In this document: piece by piece, positions 46,091 to 57,169 of the stretch
How the letters are laid out: every line of letters starts with the position of its first letter
Position numbering within the stretch: position 1 is the first letter of the stretch
NCBI GenBank assembly: GCA_949128115.1
Contig: OX421964.1
Location: 47,470,601-47,534,600, forward strand
DNA from: Anaspis maculata
Taxonomy: Eukaryota; Arthropoda; Insecta; Coleoptera; Scraptiidae
Direction: 5' to 3'
Length of the DNA: 64,000 nucleotides
Made by a program: the position numbers and the translations under genes
Notes under the pieces: generated by a model
The model's database searches: none
What the model was told of the DNA's origin: nothing
Seen by the model: only the letters and a program-made list of their open reading frames with translations

Positions 46091-46217
46091 CATACCATGC
46101 GATCAACAAAATTCGGAATTGGGGTAGGCTGTGCCCTGGCCGAAAGCAGCTTGACATCCTGAAATTTGACCAGGTCACAGCCTACCCCTATTCCGAATTT
46201 TGTTGATCGCATGGTAT
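46091..46217. repeat. MITE family A, copy 2
   Basis: TACCATGCGATCAACAAAAT...CGGAATTGGGGTAGGCTGTG is mirrored almost perfectly. It shares its core and loop (GAAAGCAGCTTGACATCCTG) with 1551-1668. Confidence 0.82.
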
Positions 46218-46572
46218 ATTGATTAAATCGAGGATTAAATGGTCCATTGTTTGTGGCTGGCCTTCTCCGGGCTGGCCGCATGTAAAGAGGTCTGAGCCTG
46301 TGTAGTGTTACAATAAGCGTAACATACTACCAAATTGCAATCCTGTTGGGTGTACACAATACGGGGTACCTACACAGCATGTACTGCATGCACACCGCAA
46401 TGCTCCCCTCGAAAGAAATTAATTGATTGCAAATGTGACTTTTTCAGAATGTTTGGTTGAATTATTATCCTCCACAGGCATATAAGCAGGTTTGATTCTT
46501 TCGACGTTTATACAGACATCGACATCGTGATACAGGATTCTTTACCCTTCCTTGAAATTTGAAATACTTACG

Positions 46573-46950
46573 TAACTGCCTGCGCCATCTACTAGCCGAT
46601 AGCCGAACTACACGGTGGCTGTAGCGGCGGGCAACGGGCTTTCGTTCTCGGGTCTGCTCTGGGCTAATCGGAGTGGGGTGGGTCTTATTACGGTGGGACA
46701 CATTATGGTTGCATCAATTTACGGTAGGTATTATTTGTGGTGGGTATAATTGTGGTAGGACCAGATTATGGTGTAAATTTATTGATGGTGGGTGCATGTG
46801 TGGTTTGCTGCATGTATGGTGGGATGACTTTAGTGTGGATCTGTATGATGGTGGGTATTTGTAAGGTTGCAACCAATACGGTGGGACAATGTACGGTGGG
46901 CGTCTTTTGGCGTGTGCTACATGTATGGTGGCATGACTTTACGGTGGGTC
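46573..46950 (+). repeat. CCCACC/GGTGGG-word interspersed repeat, copy 2
   Basis: An inverted copy of 18290-18675. The GGTGGG or GGT words recur at about 9-21-bp spacing. Its end directly abuts the next element (TAGGGAACCT at 46951). Confidence 0.82.
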
Positions 46951-47276
46951 TAGGGAACCTAATTATCACGCGACCGGTCGGCCGGCGTAAGGGTACCGCA
47001 TTCTGGCTGAGCGTTTGTTTACTATATGGCCTCACGGAGTTAGGGAGTGACAGCTGTCGGCATCACGGAAGGCCATAGGCGTCCGTCTCAACGGCCTCTG
47101 GCTGTCAAGAGCGTGTTTATTTTGGATTTAGGTGTACAAATTCGTGTGAGAGGTGGATATGACTTGCCCGATGAGTTTCAAAACACGTCTTTTATGCTGC
47201 TATATGAATGAAATTTTCATGTATGTTCGGTTGCGGACATCAAGCAACAGCACCGGACCCCGCAAATTTCCTTTTC

Positions 47277-48492
47277 TCTCCGCTCATGATAAATTTTGAC
47301 ACATAGCTGAATTTTAGCCCCTCCCATCGGCCCTTAGCAACGGATGATTGCGTAACCCTTGTACAGCCAAAGCTGTCGATAATCTAGCAACCCTAGGTGG
47401 GTCACATTGTGCGCTCCCCCTAGGTAAACTCGTAGAATCAGACCGTTGCCGTGGCAGGTGATGCCAACCGTTAAAAACAAAAAACTTAGTGACCACATAA
47501 TCTCATGGCAGCGCCGGCTTGGCGTCATTTCCCCCTTTGTTATTATCAGTCCAGCTATAGGCGATTGACCTTATTGGGGAAAATGGCCGTTTCGTCGAGG
47601 AAGTTTTAGGGCATTAATTTTTAGAACTGGTGTAAGTTGCCGTCCGGCAACGGCGGTGGTTACGTCAATTGGTGGCATGTCAAAACTGTCACTTTGCTGT
47701 CTTGTGCAGTACGCCACAAGCAAACTTTTGTTCCTGTGAACCCTTGGGACCCCATAGGCTCGTTATTGGGCCCCATGTTGATGACCAGCGTCGTCGCAGA
47801 CCTTTCTCTAAATCATCCATAGCTTCCGCCCAAGGAAGAGCAACAGACTCTGTCACACCCGCACGGAGGGAAACACACAAGCCCGTCGACCAGCCTGCCA
47901 GCCAAGAAAAAATCACCTCGGGCTGGCCGTGCAGAGTCAACCACCACCTACCTTTTTTCCTTGCTTTTTTCTAAAGATTTCCTGCTTCGACTTCAGCTGG
48001 AGATCCGCATTTTTCATTCTAACAAGCTCGCCGTAGCTACCTCTGTGTTCGCGACGTAAACGTTGTCTTTTTTTATTTCAATAATGTAGTGCATTGCTGG
48101 GGGCGTAGTCTTTCAGCTGCGCACCTCTGGAGCTCGATCTACTAAAAACCTGCTAAATACGCTAACCATAACATGAAATAAGAGACACAAATGCAAACCC
48201 CTTTTTCAGATTATTTCTACTTGTCAAATTTCCATGTCAATATGTGGGTATTACAGGTATCCACTAGTGCCCACCTAGGCTACTAGACGTCGGAGTAGGT
48301 TTTCCTCGCAAAAACGTCCTCGACGATCAAGTACCGAGCTCTACACCAGGTGGCGTTTTTCTAATGTAAATCTAGGGTTGCTAGATTATCGACAGCTTTT
48401 GCTGTACAAGGGTTACGCAATCATCCGTTACTAGGGGCCGATGAGAGGGGATAAAATTCAGCTATTTGTCAAAGTTGACCATGAGCGGAGCA
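47277..48492. repeat. Nested 1.2-kb inverted-repeat element
   Basis: GACACATAGCTGAATTTTAG...GTACAGCCAAAGCTGTCGATAATCTAGCAACCCTAG is mirrored at 48373-48492. Arms are ~120 bp, inside the 4.1-kb element. Confidence 0.75.
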
Positions 48493-48859
48493 AGCATCCC
48501 TATAAACAATGACGTTAAGGGCCAGTAAATTACCAACACCACGTTCCGATCTCTGCAGGCGCTGGCACATTAGTTGCTTGCCGACACGGCCCAGAATCAA
48601 TCTGTCCTGCTGGCCGTAACGTGGCCGCAAGTCACTAAGCCTGCAAGGTGTTCAACCGTGCCAGTCAAGGGCCACCACTTTCCCAGCGGTTGAAAGTGTT
48701 ATTGTTCTGATTACTTACGTTGACTGGCCCTTTTCAGTCGGCAGGCAGTCCTCCGTGCGCGGCCCAGACTTTACCAGATCACTTGCCAGCACTTTGCCTC
48801 AAGTATTACAATTATTATAATAAATATGGAAACAATAATTTTCATTTCTGCTAGGTACA

Positions 48860-49460
48860 CAAGTACCTATTTATTGTAAGAAATGGTAAATTGTAGAAAT
48901 ATAAGAAAGTTATTCAACATAAACAAGGCAAAATATAAAATAAAACAATACTCTCTCTGGTGACGTACGAACTGAAAACTTCATACACTAAGTACTCTCT
49001 AGTTTGGTAACATCACAGTCGCTTATTGCAGTGAGGAATCAGGCCGGCACAAAATATCACTTGGGCAAAATCAACAATTCTCTCGGACTCCCTGTCTCGG
49101 ACAAACTGAAACAAAAATTACAAAAAATCTTGGAGGCAAAAAATCTACAAATAATTCATAGTCATTCCATAGTAATTATAAACTTATTCACCGATTCTGG
49201 GAAGTAAAGACGCACGCGCGTCTATGGCTAATTATTGCCTGCACCAACTTGTTGCTCTAAGTCCAACCATAACCAACAAACTCTCTCAGATAAACTAAAA
49301 CCAGGGCTGGGCTGACGCCTGAAACAGAAATTACAAGAAAACACAATTTCTATTCATTCCACAGTAATTACAAATTTATTTACCATTTCCGGAGAGCGAA
49401 GAGTAATTCCATGCACGGACTATAGGACGCTAACTGCCTAGCTGCCGCTGCAGTGCTGCA
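48860..49460. repeat. Two diverged direct copies of a ~160-bp block
   Basis: 49077-49240 and 49281-49440 share AAACTGAAACAAAAATTACA / CTGAAACAGAAATTACA and TTCCA(T/C)AGTAATTA.AAA.TTATT(C/T)ACC. Function unknown. Confidence 0.55.
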
Positions 49461-51099
49461 CGCTGTACCCAAAGAATCAAGAATCCTGCACTCTATGTCC
49501 TGCACCTATGTCCTGCACCTGCACCACCTACACATGCCTACACTAACCGAACCGACGCCTCCAGGAAAAATAGACGCCGCCGACTTGACTGCGTTGTGGT
49601 TGTGGATGTTTCTGTTCTTTCTGTCAATTATTGTCAAATATCCTAGTACCAACCTTAGAGTCACCAACCCAGAGACAAGCTATCAATAAAATTCACTAGG
49701 AATATTACACCATGCAGTGTATGCGACTGCAGCGCTATCTGGCAGTAAAGTCGGGAGTAGAATATTTAGTCTGCAACTCTTCATGCACTCGAATGCCACA
49801 ACCTAGCCAGCAGCGGTACGGAAGCGTACAATAAAACTCAAAGTCTGCAATATTCTAGGAGACTACCCGCTTGCGGCCCATCACTACTGTGTAGTTACAG
49901 GGTAAAGTGGGTATGGCACGCCGCATGAGGCCCCCCTGCTTGGTTTTGGTGGCATTCGATTACTATATTGCTATGGCAGAATTCCTGTGGGCCACTGCTG
50001 TTTTCTTAGAGGCAAACGATGCCAGCAAGTCGCCAGCATCACGGATACTGGTCCGCTGCTGGGCCGTACATTCAATGTTTATAGGGCAGGGAATTTGCGG
50101 GGTCCGGTGCTGTTGCTGTCATTCTGTCTCACATTACCTAGCCCAGTCAATCTATGTAGACTTTATACCATAAATACCGGGAACAAATTCGCCTAAAGCT
50201 GATTTCTGGTTCAGTGAGTCCTTGGACCATGAGAACCCACCAGTCAATTTTATCGAACTTTCTCGGGTGTGCTTCATGGCCTTCCAGGTCTTCGAATGTT
50301 TTGACTTGCTGTGAATTGCAGTGCTCGCCTTACGCCTTAGGAGTACGTCTTTTTCTTTCCCTTTCCATACAACGCCCTTGTCTTGTCACACCAAGATACA
50401 GCATGTGCTAACAATATTATCTGTATCTTACTGGTGTCAGATTGCAGCATGAGGAGACGGTCACCGAGATGGGCGAGGGCAATGAGCATTACGTGGAGAC
50501 GGTGTTGTCGACGATGATGGCAGTGCTTCCTGATGATGCCACTTCTAGGGCTGTACCTATTGACGATTACGAAGTCGGCAACGTTAGGTGCCTGCCTAAC
50601 TCCTACTCCTTTCCGCTCGAAGCGCGTCCCCAGCAATCTCAGCATGTCTATAAACCCAAATTTGTTTAGATCGTTGCTTCAAAACTCCTCTGAGGCAGTT
50701 GCTGTTGTCTGCCCACCGAAAATCATATTTGGACAAGACTTTCTAGCAGCACGTCGTCTCTGTTCTTCTCCTTTGGTGCTGCAGGTTGGTCGCTGTATCC
50801 ATCAAACACAACAGCAGGTGATGGATACTTGCTCTGCACATTTTCTTACATAGAAATGGCTCTGGACAGGCCCTGGGTACCAAAATGAACACATCTGACG
50901 TTCGTGACAGCTACAGCCCGTTGGGACGGACGCCTATTGCCTTCCGCGATGCCGACAGCTGTCAGTCCTTGACTCCGCGAGGCCTGTGAGTAAACAAACG
51001 GTTCGCCAGAATGCGCTTCCCTTACGCCGGCCGGCCGGTCACGTGATAATCAGGTTCCCTATGTAAATCGCCTATATAGTCGGGGTGCTACGATTTTGA

Positions 51100-53381
51100 A
51101 TACCGCAAATTAATTAGACGGGATGCCCTTTGGCATGATCACTACTCATACCAAGGTGATTAATTTTCTCCAAGGATGCGTCAACATTTCCCACTCAGAA
51201 AAAAAGATGGCGACGATTTTTGACAGGACCTGAATTTTTGTAAAACATAGGCATGTGGGATATGTTTTCTTACTAATTTTGACCTCCTGAACACGAATAT
51301 CGAGTTTATTTTCACATTAGAAATCAAATCGACCCCATATTTGACATCCGAAAACCGCAAAAATAGCAGACTCTCGCTTATTTTCGAATTGAAAATTTTG
51401 TGTGCCATTTACAGCGATTTCCAGCCTTGAGCTCCTTAAATGGATCTTACAAAACAAGTTAACAGTGTAAGTTCTGCAAAATAACTCTACAAACATCGCC
51501 AGGGTGCGCCCCAAAACATACAAAATATGGACTCTGGAGCACATTTTTCTGCGGCTGATTTCAGGAATGTGAGTGTAAAATGAAAAATGTTTTGTAATAT
51601 ATTTTACTGTTTTATACAGTAAACTTACATATACTAGGATTTATCAACATAAATTGACAATTCCAGATAATAACAGAAAAAATATATTTTCATGATTTGT
51701 TGATAACTTTTTTTTTTCAATAAATACTAAAAAACGTAGCTTTGATTTTGATGATGTTTTTGATCCAGGTAAGATACCTTTTCCACCTGAAACAACCACC
51801 TTAGCTCAAAGCTTCGGTATAGCGACTCATAATTAAAACATTTTCGTCAGACTTGCGGTTGCCAAACATCAGAAAAGCGTCTTTTGATTTTGAAGTTTTG
51901 TCTTTACACTTGTTCTGGAATGCAACATACGGCTGATGGTGAATCTTTGGTTCAAAGTTTTCTAGAGTATTTCTATCTCGCCCATGAACTCATTCATGTG
52001 TCTAGAAATTTTCGGACTGGATATGCACCAATGGCGAAGGGCAGTAGGATCTCCAGTGTTATTACCAATTCAAAATTTGTTGTCTTGATGTGTTGGAATT
52101 TTCGAGAATAGAAGTATGGTGTTATCAGGGAAAGCGCAAAATGACCTAGAAGGTGAACAGGCATAGAAAACGGACGTGGAAAACATATGAAAAAGTGATC
52201 AGGTAGGCACCAAGACCTTTTCAACATTACAACTCTTATTTGGCAACTATAGTACCTATGATACATGGTGTATGTTTTCATGCTCTTTGGCTTGTCCACG
52301 TCCTGGACGTTTTTGAGCCTCCATTTATAGCTCATTACTTTTATTCTCGCAAAATTCTGACACACACACGACAACAAATTTCAAGTTGATGCCATAGGAA
52401 TACGAATAACACTGAAGATCCTACTGACATTTGTCGTTGGTGCATACCTATCCAGTCCAGAAGTTTCTAGACACCTTAATGAGTTCAGGGGCGAGACAGA
52501 AAACTTCAAGCCAAAGCTTAACCATCAGCCGTATATGTTGCATTCCAGAACAAATTCAAAGAAGGACTTTCTGGAAGAAGGAATTATTAAAAGACGCTTT
52601 TTTGATGTTTGGCAATCGCGGATCTGACAAAAATGTTTTATATTGTATGAAACTTTGAGCTAGGGTGATTGTTCCAGGTGAAAAAGGTCTCTTGATGTAT
52701 TTACTTTGATGGAAAACATCATCAAAATCAAAGCTACGTTTTTTGGTATCAATTGTACCTGTCATAAAAAAAGTTATGAACCAATCATGAAAATTTGTTT
52801 TCACGATATTTTGTTTCAAATTGCCATGGTATGTCGATATATGCTTGGCATGTGTTAGCTTATATATTAAACAGTAAAACATATTGCACAACATTCTTCC
52901 TTTCACACTAACATTCCCCAACCAGCCGCAGCAAAGTGTGCTCCTAGCGCCCATTTTTGGTATCATTTGAGGCGCACCCTGGCGATATCAGAAAAGTTAT
53001 TCTGCAGAACTTATACTGTTAACTTGTTCTATGGGATCTATACAGCCAGCTCAAGGCTGGAAATCGCCGTTGATGAAACACAAAATTTTCAGTTCAAAAA
53101 TTAGCGAGAGTCTGCTATTTTTGCGGTTTTCAGATGTGAAATATGAGGTCAAGTTGATCTCTAATGTGGAAATAAACTCCATATTTGTATTCAGGAGGTC
53201 AAAATTAGTGAGAAAACATGTGCCACACGCATATGTTTTATAAAAAATTGACTCCTGTCAAAAATCGTCGCCATCTTTTTTTCTGAGTGGGAAATGTTGA
53301 CGCATCCTTGGCGAAAATTAATCACCTTGGTATGAGTAGTCATCATACCAAAGGGCATCCCGTCTAATTCATTTGCGGTAT
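51100..53381. repeat. 2.3-kb palindrome, ~1-kb arms
   Basis: TACCGCAAATTAATTAGACG...GATGGCGACGATTTTTGACAGG (left) is mirrored to 53381. The inner arm ends read GGATCTCCAGTGTTATT / AATAACACTGAAGATCC. The loop is about 52090-52370. No coding function is supported; long frames on either strand are mirror images of each other. Confidence 0.9.
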
Positions 53382-53385
53382 TTTG

Positions 53386-54083
53386 CCATTTTATGTCGCG
53401 TACCACACCGACTAATACTACAGGTTCGTGCCACGATGACGTCAACCCGAGAGTTCTATTTTTCGTTTGCAAGTTGCAGCCCTGCGCCCTGAAACCCCGC
53501 GAAAATTCAAATCTTCATTATTTTACAGACCTATTTCAATTTTGGAGCCGCAAACAGCGCCGACGCCCTTGCTCACGTATCAGAGGGCCTAATCCCCAGG
53601 CTCGTGCTGCGCGCTTTTCAACCTGAATTGAGCGTCAGCCCCACAGACGTCCGAGACGGTGACAGTGAGATTATGTCAAACATTTAAAATTCGTAGTCGC
53701 AATCTGTTAGTGTAGAATCAAGTTGCCCCAGCCCGGGGCACGATGACGTCATCCCGCAGCTGACACATCGGTGCATGGAAGTTACATGCCTAACAGTTTT
53801 TGTGTTTTAAATTTACAATATAAAATAATATATCAAGATTTTCGAAAAACCGTTCAGTCTGTGGTGCTATTTGGCTACCAGCGCATAAATGGAGGCAATA
53901 AAAAAAATCGTGCAAGGACCCTATTCCTGCAGGAAGTTATCTGTTTCCATAACTCGACTTCCCTATAACATAAACAAAATCGTCATAAATCGCAATGCAG
54001 GGTATTGAGTTGTTACTTATTGAAGGTGCAAGCTCTAGTGTTCTGGTCATTAGCAGACGCCGGGCCGTGCCGACTAAAGTTCA
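53386..54083. other. No gene; repeated GCACGATGACGTCA word
   Basis: CCACGATGACGTCAACCCG (about 53431) and GGGGCACGATGACGTCATCCCG (about 53735) bracket ~320 bp. They may be the ends of a small element. Confidence 0.4.
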
Positions 54084-54365
54084 ATAGACCATTTCTACAT
54101 GACGTCACACGCACGTGTCGAACGGCTGATTCAGGGCAACGTCAACATGATGTCAACTATACGTGTCAGTTTGCCAAAACTTTGTGTCACCAGTGACTTT
54201 CACACACCGACATCGACTGACAGATTGACATATCACCAATCTGACTGACGCACATGACTGACGTAGCCCACGTGCCCCGTGACAGATGAGGCACATCTGA
54301 CTGACGTTGCCCCGAATCAGCTCTTTAAGACGGATCTGCGTGACGTCAGTGGAAATGGTCTATTC
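54084..54365. mobile_element. 280-bp MITE with AATAGACCATTTC...TGACGTCAC ends
   Basis: AATAGACCATTTCTACATGACGTCAC is mirrored by GTGACGTCAGTGGAAATGGTCTATT, with an inner pair GCTGATTCAGGGCAACGTCA / TGACGTTGCCCCGAATCAGC. The CATTTCCA.TGACGTCAC part resembles the ends of the 28847-38384 element. The flanks TTCAA/TTCGA are only a tentative duplication. Confidence 0.8.
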
Positions 54366-55105
54366 GATTTTCCCTATCTCGAAAAACAAAGTTACAGTTC
54401 GAATCGATGATTTTCGTGTAGAATACAGTTAATTCTAATGGTCTCTGGGATATTTTCAAAGATGAATACCTCTAACAGTGAAAAAAAGTTTTGTGAAAAT
54501 TGTCGAAGGAAAAACAGGTTTTCTCAAGTTAACTTGTTCGAACTTGCTTTTATCCGAATTTACACATATCGGATTCAAGTTCAGGACATTGAATTTAGTC
54601 GGAAAAGATACCAATCTTGTCGTGATCAATTCTTTATGGCCCAGGAAGAAAAAGAGCCACCCAGCCGAGTTTCGCCCTCCCCCATGACCCCCCCTTCAAC
54701 AATGCTCGACACTTTTTGTGCCAAAATTGTATCAACTGGTTGTGATGCGTCGAACTACGACGTATTTGCATCCATTGGATTGACGGGTTCCATCGGGTTC
54801 TATACCTTTCATTTTGAGTTGCATTTTTTTACCCCCCCTCCAATAACTCGAAGCCTCGGGGTGCGATTTTTGGCAATTTCAGATATGTAGTAGGGCACAT
54901 AATTCTGGACAGAATATCAAATTTTCAGGACGTTCATATCTTTGCCAAGGTTTTGGCAATTTTTTTATCATGTTTCCTGTACTGTCCAAAACAAAGTTGG
55001 CCTTTGAGAAGACATAAAACCATTTAAACTGGTTTTTGAATTTTGAAGATCGGATAAGGAATAACGATGCTACAGCGGTGGCCGTTTTTTATGCACCCCT
55101 CTGTA
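54366..55105. other. No gene seen
   Basis: Unique AT-rich sequence. A 150-residue open frame (54438-54890) has no recognisable domain and is not called. Confidence 0.45.
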
Positions 55106-56662
55106 TACAGGGTGTCCGTTTTTCGAGGCTAAGCATGGGTATCTCGCTTATCTTTAGCACGTTAGCTGCCGAACCGAATTTTGACACATTACCGCAATGC
55201 CACTTGACAGCCGGCGGTCATTACGTGTGATCACTGGTACGCCGCTTGACCGCCCGCTGTCAAAAACGCGCATTACTAGAAACGTCGTCTGGAAGCCGGC
55301 GATTCAAATCTCATGGTTCTCCGCATAAGGCTAGTTTCTTCGGCATACAAGGAAACCCCAATTGAAATGGTTCAACATTCCAAGCATGTTCACTTCAGAA
55401 ATTTTTTTTCAAGTTTCAAGTAGTATTTTTAGCGTATTTTTGTAGGGAAACGCTATATTTTTTCAAATTTAAGCCAGAAAATTTTTTCTCAAGCATTTAT
55501 TACACATTAAAACAATATGATAGATAGATACCCAGTGTACCGCCGGCGGTCATTTGGCATTCTGGTAATACCTGTATCACTGATACGCCGCCTGACAGCC
55601 GGCGACCATTCCAAAATGATGCCATGGTTCGATTGAGCTTCAAAAATAGTACATACTGTTTTTTTTCAATTTTTTTTGACATTGGGAACTTCAAATTTCA
55701 TGATGACAGATTTGGTAATTATGCGGTTTTACTACGGCGGCGCAACAGGAAACGGCACAAATAACAGCCGGCTGTCAGGCGGCAGCTAACGTGTTAGAGA
55801 TACAGAGTCGGTTGAATTAGGAAAAAGTTGCGAATTTTCATGACGATCAATGATTCAAGAAGATATTTGACTTGTCAGTTTTAGTTTTCGAGATATCGTG
55901 AAAAAACAGAAATTTGTAATTTTTGTTTTTATATTTTATTTCAAAAACGGTTGAAGGTAGCCTTTTCTAATTAAGACATTGTGGAGGCACTTTTCTAAGG
56001 GGAATTCAATGTTGCCAAAATCTTCATTCTAGCTTTTAAAACAACTGAGATATGACATTCAACTTTTTTTTCTCTTATGGGCGCCATATTGGATTTTGAC
56101 ATTTTTGAATACAATATTATTTTCTGGTTACAATGATTGTCACATGCTACTGTTGAATTCATGCTTTTGAGCAAAAAAAAGTTTTTCATTTTTCAAAGAG
56201 TGCTTTGGAAACAAAATCAGCACCGACAATAAAAAAACCGTAAATGTTAAACATTTATTCATTAATGACATGTGGCACATCATTGTAACCAGAAAAGAAT
56301 ACCGAATTCAAAAATATCAAAATCCAATATGGCGCCCATTAGAGAAAAAAGTTGAATGTCGTATCTCGGTTGCTTTGAAAGCTAGAATAAATATTTTGGC
56401 AGCTTTGGATCCCCCTTGAAAAAGTGCCTTGACAATGTCTAGATTAGAAAAGGCCACCTTCAACCGTTTGTTGAATAAAAAATAAAAACAAAAATTAAAA
56501 TTCCTGTTTTTTCACGATATCTCAAAAACGAAAATCGATACGTCAAATTTATTTTTGGATCACTGATCGTCATAAAAATGCGCAACTTTTTCCTAATTTA
56601 ACCGACTTTGTATCTCTCAAGATAAGCGAGATACCCATGCTTAGTCTCGAAAAACGGACACC
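55106..56662. repeat. 1.55-kb TACAGGGTG-type palindrome with an insertion in one arm
   Basis: TACAGGGTGTCCGTTTTTCG...CATGGGTATCTCGCTTATCT is mirrored by the right arm ending at 56662, which has lost its own CCCTGTA tip. The centre is near 56190. The left arm is interrupted by the TTAG-flanked element 55158-55793; the right arm shows the uninterrupted site. Same family as 35694-37566. Confidence 0.88.
55158..55793. mobile_element. 640-bp element with CACGTTAGCTGCCG ends and TTAG duplication
   Basis: CACGTTAGCTGCCG is mirrored by CGGCAGCTAACGTG. TTAG flanks both sides, and the empty site in the opposite palindrome arm reads CTTATCTTGAGAGATAC. The interior has repeated subterminal modules of the type GACAGCCGGCGGTCA and TACGCCGC(T/C)TGAC. 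The CAC...GTG ends and 4-bp duplication recall the CMC/Chapaev group, but no protein supports this. Confidence 0.85.
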
Positions 56663-57042
56663 GCTTATAATCATAATCAGGATAAAAAGTGTAATCGATT
56701 CCCATATAAAAATACAGGGTGTCCGATTTGAGAAAAAATTTCAATGTGCACCCTGGAAGCGATATACCACAGAACATTTTCAAGGACAGATTCCAAACCT
56801 ATAAAAAAAAACCGTGTCCAAATTGTTTTCCATTTTTAAAATGATGTCTGAGGACTCTGAGGGTATGTCTCCAGGGCTGGAGCTATAATAATTCATACGT
56901 GTACACCCTGTACACAGGGCCGTATTATAGCATGGTCTTTAGGGGCTGCAGCCCAGGGGCCTCCGTCACATAAAGGGCCTCGAGTTTCTCAACTTTTTTC
57001 CGACGAAAATTTCAAGTTCATGGTTGGAATTATCTGATTCTA
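56663..57042. other. No gene; worn TACAGGGTGTCCG word
   Basis: TACAGGGTGTCCGATTTGAG at 56713 is an isolated related terminus. Confidence 0.45.
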
Positions 57043-57045
57043 TTA

Positions 57046-57162
57046 GGGAATGGTTATGGTAATCACCGTGCTTACTGTCAAATTGCTATGGTGACAGCCA
57101 GTAGGAAGGACCGTTGCCCTAGCTATTTCATCTCGAGCACAGTGATTACCTTAACCATTCCC
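57046..57162. mobile_element. 117-bp Tourist-like MITE with TTA duplication
   Basis: GGGAATGGTTATGGTAATCAC is mirrored by GTGATTACCTTAACCATTCCC. TTA occurs on both sides (57043-57045 and 57163-57165). The 3-bp TTA duplication and GGG ends are PIF/Harbinger-like. Confidence 0.88.
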
Positions 57163-57169
57163 TTATTGT

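Larger units (their letters stand above)
46951..51061. mobile_element. 4.1-kb element with ~155-bp terminal inverted repeats
   Basis: TAGGGAACCTAATTATCACG...CCGGCCGGCGTAAGGG (46951-47110) is mirrored at 50906-51061 (CCCTTACGCCGGCCGG...CAGGTTCCCTA). TA may be the target duplication. An inner inverted pair lies at 47277-47398 and 48373-48492. No transposase was recognised. The open frames inside (for example 50442-50669, GEGNEHYVETVLSTMMAVLP) lack known domains. Confidence 0.75.

Noticed and set aside
1551..46217. Idea that family A palindromes copy different host flanks into their arms
   Set aside because: On closer comparison the outer arms of the two copies are themselves related (GATC..A..ATTC and GGTATA parts), so ordinary divergence of one MITE family explains them.
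51994..52966. Two long minus-strand frames (127 and 136 residues)
   Set aside because: They lie in the mirrored arms and loop of the 2.3-kb palindrome and have no domain similarity.
54438..54890. 150-residue plus-strand frame
   Set aside because: No recognisable motif and no splice or paralogue support. Left uncalled.
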